From: Bacillota bacterium | Lineage (GTDB): Bacteria; Bacillota; Clostridia; Lachnospirales; Lachnospiraceae | Assembly (NCBI GenBank): GCA_023409835.1 | Contig: JAEYQV010000107.1 | Location: forward strand, 1 to 18,387 | DNA length: 18,387 bases | Reading direction: 5' to 3' | In this document: in pieces, positions 16,086-18,387 of the stretch | Numbering within the stretch: the first letter of the stretch is position 1 | Layout: each line of letters begins with the position of its first letter | Position numbers and translations under genes: made by a program | The notes under the pieces: model-generated | Seen by the model: only the letters and a program-made list of their open reading frames with translations | Databases searched by the model: none | What the model was told of the DNA's origin: nothing

Positions 16086-17000
16086 TCAGCCATGGGAAAA
16101 GGTTTCCATTCTTCTTTCTCCGTACAGTCGGTAGGATAAATCCTCCTTCCCTATGATACCGCAGGCATCGGCACGGCAGTGCATACAATGACGAAACTGC
16201 GGCAGATATTGTCCCGCCGTCTCCCTGGCCTGATTGATTTGACTGCAGGTCGGAGCAGGAATATCCTTCATATCATGTTGCGGAATCAGAGGGAGGATAT
16301 TATGTATATTTGCTCCTGCCCCACTGACCGCTTCTGCGATTTTACCGATGTGAGTATCATTGATGCCCGGAATCAAGACCGTATTCACCTTAACCAGAAT
16401 ACCTTGCTCCCTGACTTCCCGAATGCCCTTAAGCTGGTGTTCCAGCAATAAAGCGGCCGCTTCTGCTCCCGTATATCTTTTTCCCTTCCAGATCACATGA
16501 GAATAGATCTGTTCACCAACCTGCGGATCAACGGCATTCACGGTTACGGTGATTGTCTTAACTCCTACCCCAAGGAGGTCCCGAACCTTACCGGGAAGTG
16601 CCAGGCCATTGGTACTGAGGCATTTAATCAGCTGCGGATATGCTTCATGGACCAGCCGGAAGGCTTCCAGACCGTGACCGGTAGCCAGAGTATCTCCCGG
16701 CCCTGCGATTCCTACGACGGTGATTTCAGGGCATAGCTCCAATGCCCGACGAACTGTGTCAACCGCTTCTTCTACTTTTAGTATACCACTAGCCACTCCC
16801 GGTCGCTGTTCGCATTTATTGCAGGCACGGACACAATACCTGCATTGAATATTACAGGAAGGGCTGATGGGCAGATGGAGCCTTCCCTTTTTTCCATGGA
16901 TACTGCCATTAAAACAGGGATGCTCCATTGCCTTGCTTTGCAGAAGCAGCTCCTTCTGATTTATTTGGTTTTCAATCTCTGCTGCATACTCGTTTCCCAT
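16086..17000 (-). CDS. nifB: NifB, radical SAM FeMo-cofactor core synthase
   Basis: NifB makes the 8Fe-9S-carbide NifB-co precursor of nitrogenase cofactors from two 4Fe-4S clusters and S-adenosylmethionine. The 304-residue product has the family start HPCFN...H, the radical SAM motif CNIQCRYC (Cys49, Cys53, Cys56), the ERP-like CEQRPGV, VVGIAGPGD, LSTNGLALP, VTVNAVDP, VKVNTVLIPGIND, HNILPLIP and the C-terminal HCMHCRADACG motif of bona fide NifB. It lacks the C-terminal NifX-like domain that many NifB proteins carry; that domain is encoded by the gene just upstream. The ATG at 17000 with GGAG five bases upstream is preferred to the TTG at 17015. It lies 34 bases after the NifX-like gene, in the same operon, and ends 230 bases before the recombinase start. 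No nitrogenase structural gene is in view, so use for a nitrogenase-like enzyme cannot be excluded. Confidence 0.93.
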   Translation of the reverse strand: MGNEYAAEIENQINQKELLLQSKAMEHPCFNGSIHGKKGRLHLPISPSCNIQCRYCVRACNKCEQRPGVASGILKVEEAVDTVRRALELCPEITVVGIAGPGDTLATGHGLEAFRLVHEAYPQLIKCLSTNGLALPGKVRDLLGVGVKTITVTVNAVDPQVGEQIYSHVIWKGKRYTGAEAAALLLEHQLKGIREVREQGILVKVNTVLIPGINDTHIGKIAEAVSGAGANIHNILPLIPQHDMKDIPAPTCSQINQARETAGQYLPQFRHCMHCRADACGIIGKEDLSYRLYGERRMETFSHG

Positions 17001-17034
17001 ATCGTCTCCATTCAATACTTAGCCAAATAAAAAG

Positions 17035-17400
17035 TTATATTCCGTTGCGTTTCTTCTCAAAATAGTGCACCTTCTTTAGATAGATGATATAGCCCTCCGT
17101 AACCTCACGAATATAGCCTTTGATCTCTAATACCTGCAGCCCGTTTTGCTGTAACAGGGTATGGACATAATTCCCTGCCTTAACAACAAAGACTGCCCGG
17201 CAATCCCCAATCAGCTCTGCACTGCTTTTCACCGTGTTCTCATCATGCTCGCCACAGTGACAGGAGGGCACGTTCTCCCTCTTTTCGAGGATCCTCCATT
17301 CCTCGTTCTCCTCATTAATCTCTACAATCCAGAATGCAGGAGTGTGCCCAAAATGCTGATTTACTACTACTCCATCGCTGGAGGCAAATGCTAACTTCAT
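17035..17400 (-). CDS. NifX / NifB C-terminal-like cofactor-binding protein
   Basis: This 121-residue single-domain protein is of the dinitrogenase iron-molybdenum cofactor family (NifX, NafY, NifB C-terminal domain), which bind or carry NifB-co and FeMo-co. The N terminus MKLAFASSDG and the HFGHTPAFWIVEI block are the usual marks. The cysteine/histidine cluster SCHCGEHDE is that seen in free-standing or NifB-fused domains of Clostridia, and is a likely cluster ligand region. The last 20 residues are a basic, aromatic tail. It starts 34 bases after the ABC ATPase stop, with AAGGAG nine bases upstream of the ATG, and ends 34 bases before nifB. Its placement directly before nifB suggests that it acts as the missing NifB C-terminal domain in trans. 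Confidence 0.85.
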   Translation of the reverse strand: MKLAFASSDGVVVNQHFGHTPAFWIVEINEENEEWRILEKRENVPSCHCGEHDENTVKSSAELIGDCRAVFVVKAGNYVHTLLQQNGLQVLEIKGYIREVTEGYIIYLKKVHYFEKKRNGI

Positions 17401-17434
17401 ATCTCACACGCTCCTTCGCTGTAACCCTTCCTGA

Positions 17435-18223
17435 TTATAAATAGAAATCCACCGTTTCCTCCTTGGCAAAATCAAGGATTTCCAGAATATCCTTACGGAT
17501 ATTAATAAAGTCGCTGCCGTTCCTGTTTCTCGGATAGGAATTACTGACCTCAATGATCTTACGAATTCTGCCCGGCCTTGGGGACATAATGATAATCCGG
17601 TTGGACAGATAGATTGCTTCATCCACATCATGGGTAATCATAACAATCGTTGTTCTCTTATCCTGCCATATCCTGACCAGCTCATCCTGCATATTCATCC
17701 GCGTAAAGGCATCCAGGGCACCGAAGGGTTCATCCAGGAACAAGGCATCCGGCTCACAGGCCAGGGCCCGGGCCAGGGATACCCGCTGGGCCATTCCTCC
17801 TGACAGCTGGTGGGGATAGGAGCATGAAAACTCCTTTAAATCCACCAGCTTTAACAGCTCATCCACAATATGCTTCTTCTGCTTATAGGTTCCCTGCGCC
17901 CTTAGTCCAAAGGCAATATTCTCCCTTACGGTTAACCAGGGGAACAGGGTTGGCTCCTGGAAAGCAAATCCCCGTTTTTCACTTGGTCCGGTGATCTCCA
18001 CTCCGTCGAAGTAGACCTTTCCCTTGGTCGGATACTCCAAGCCGGTAATCAGTCGCAGGAGGGTAGATTTACCGCAGCCGCTGGCTCCGACGACGGATAC
18101 AAATTCCCCCGGTTTAATGGTAATATTCACTCTGTCCAAGGCAGTAATCGTGCTGTTTAAGTCACATCTGGCAAATATCTTCGTTATATCATCTATTTTT
18201 ACAAGACCTCTGGCTTCACTCAT
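17435..18223 (-). CDS. NitT/TauT/SsuB-family ABC transporter ATPase
   Basis: This 262-residue nucleotide-binding protein belongs to the family that imports nitrate, sulfonates, taurine and similar small molecules. Walker A is GASGCGKST (46-54), the Q-loop is in FAFQEPTLFPWLTVRENIAF, the signature is LSGGMAQR (140-147), Walker B is ALFLDEP (160-166) and the H-loop is in MITHDVDEA. The ATG overlaps the permease stop (ATGA), so they are translationally coupled. A NifX-like gene and nifB follow on the same strand with 34-base gaps, so all are probably one operon. The substrate is not known. Import of a metal oxyanion or a sulfur or nitrogen source for nitrogenase or a nitrogenase-like enzyme is a guess from context only. 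Confidence 0.88.
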   Translation of the reverse strand: MSEARGLVKIDDITKIFARCDLNSTITALDRVNITIKPGEFVSVVGASGCGKSTLLRLITGLEYPTKGKVYFDGVEITGPSEKRGFAFQEPTLFPWLTVRENIAFGLRAQGTYKQKKHIVDELLKLVDLKEFSCSYPHQLSGGMAQRVSLARALACEPDALFLDEPFGALDAFTRMNMQDELVRIWQDKRTTIVMITHDVDEAIYLSNRIIIMSPRPGRIRKIIEVSNSYPRNRNGSDFINIRKDILEILDFAKEETVDFYL

Positions 18224-18387
18224 CGAATCACTCCCTCCTGCCAGCGTAACGCCCTCTTTTTGATCAAGCCGAATATCAGGTTAACTGTAGTAAAGGTTAA
18301 ACAGATGATAATTACCGCCGAGTACATCTTAGCAAATTCTGCCCAGCCCCTCTGCCAGTTAATGTACCAGCCTAAGCCCGATTCCAC
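18220..18387 (-). CDS. NitT/TauT/SsuC-family ABC permease (C-terminal part)
   Basis: The last 55 codons of a permease enter from the right edge. The visible sequence has the typical SsuC/TauC end: SGLGWYINW, a membrane segment (AVIIICLTFTTVNLIFGLI) and the basic, cytoplasmic end KKRALRWQ. The stop TGA overlaps the start of the ATPase gene (ATGA). A GGAGG for the ATPase gene lies in these last codons. It would form the membrane pore for the ATPase; the solute-binding protein gene is expected nearby, outside the window. Confidence 0.8.
   Translation of the reverse strand: MESGLGWYINWQRGWAEFAKMYSAVIIICLTFTTVNLIFGLIKKRALRWQEGVIR

Larger units (their letters stand above)
14192..18387. mobile_element. 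sigK intervening (skin-like) element, left part; right end outside the window
   Basis: One end is set at the AATGA core at 14192-14196, where the sigK frame is cut and the recombinase gene begins on the other side. For excision to restore sigK, the N-terminal half must lie on the same strand at the far end, that is at higher coordinates. No sequence like SigK regions 1.2-2 is encoded up to 18387. The element therefore appears to exceed 4.2 kb and to include the recombinase, nifB, the NifX-like gene and the ABC transporter genes. The extent is inferred; a rearranged or decayed element cannot be ruled out. Confidence 0.65.

Noticed and set aside
16013..16132. Short plus-strand frame from a GTG after AAAGGAG
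   Set aside because: The ribosome site is too far (about 17 bases) from the GTG, the product has only about 38 residues, and it runs antisense into the 3' end of nifB.
14192..18387. N-terminal half of sigK within the window
   Set aside because: No frame on either strand shows SigK region 2 motifs such as DLISIGTIGLIKG. The gaps between genes here (at most 229 bases) are too small for the roughly 340 bases needed.

Overview
The window looks like a chromosomal segment of an anaerobic, endospore-forming, Gram-positive Clostridia member, most likely near the Lachnospiraceae. The grounds are the monoderm-type IV pilus operon, strong GGAGG ribosome binding sites with TTG/GTG starts, a split sporulation sigma factor gene (sigK), and NifB. 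The genus cannot be fixed from the sequence. All genes except one ABC-F ATPase read on the minus strand.

Region 1 (1-7872) is a type IV pilus operon read right to left: pilB, pilT, pilC, a major-type pilin, pilD (prepilin peptidase), a fused pilM-pilN gene, and the start of a PilO-like gene that leaves the window. A good sigma-A promoter with a perfect inverted repeat across its -35 lies before pilB. The pilin gene is flanked by inverted repeats that may uncouple its expression from its neighbours.

Region 2 (7873-13750) is a housekeeping mixture. It holds a long A+T-rich intergenic region with divergent promoters, an ABC-F ATPase on the plus strand with a strong terminator, a pirin gene whose leader has a possible 22-residue upstream ORF and two hairpins, a two-gene ABC-2 exporter, and a small HD-domain protein. 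Three degenerate ~36-bp tandem repeats sit between the HD gene and the exporter.

Region 3 (13751-18387) is the most interesting. The ORF at 13837-14196 is only the C-terminal half of SigK. It begins exactly at an AATGA sequence in the Asn-Glu codons where the Bacillus subtilis skin element splits sigK. Immediately upstream is a large serine recombinase whose stop codon lies inside that AATGA core. This is the signature of a sigK intervening (skin-like) element that must be excised in the mother cell to rebuild sigK. The N-terminal half of sigK is not in the window, so by inference the element continues past the right edge. It would then contain everything from 14192 onward: the recombinase, a NifB radical SAM enzyme, a NifX/NifB-C-like cofactor protein, and a NitT/TauT-type ABC transporter (ATPase plus the end of a permease). 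A nitrogenase-cofactor gene set carried on a developmentally excised sigK element would be a notable and possibly undescribed arrangement. The missing N-terminal half must be located to prove it.
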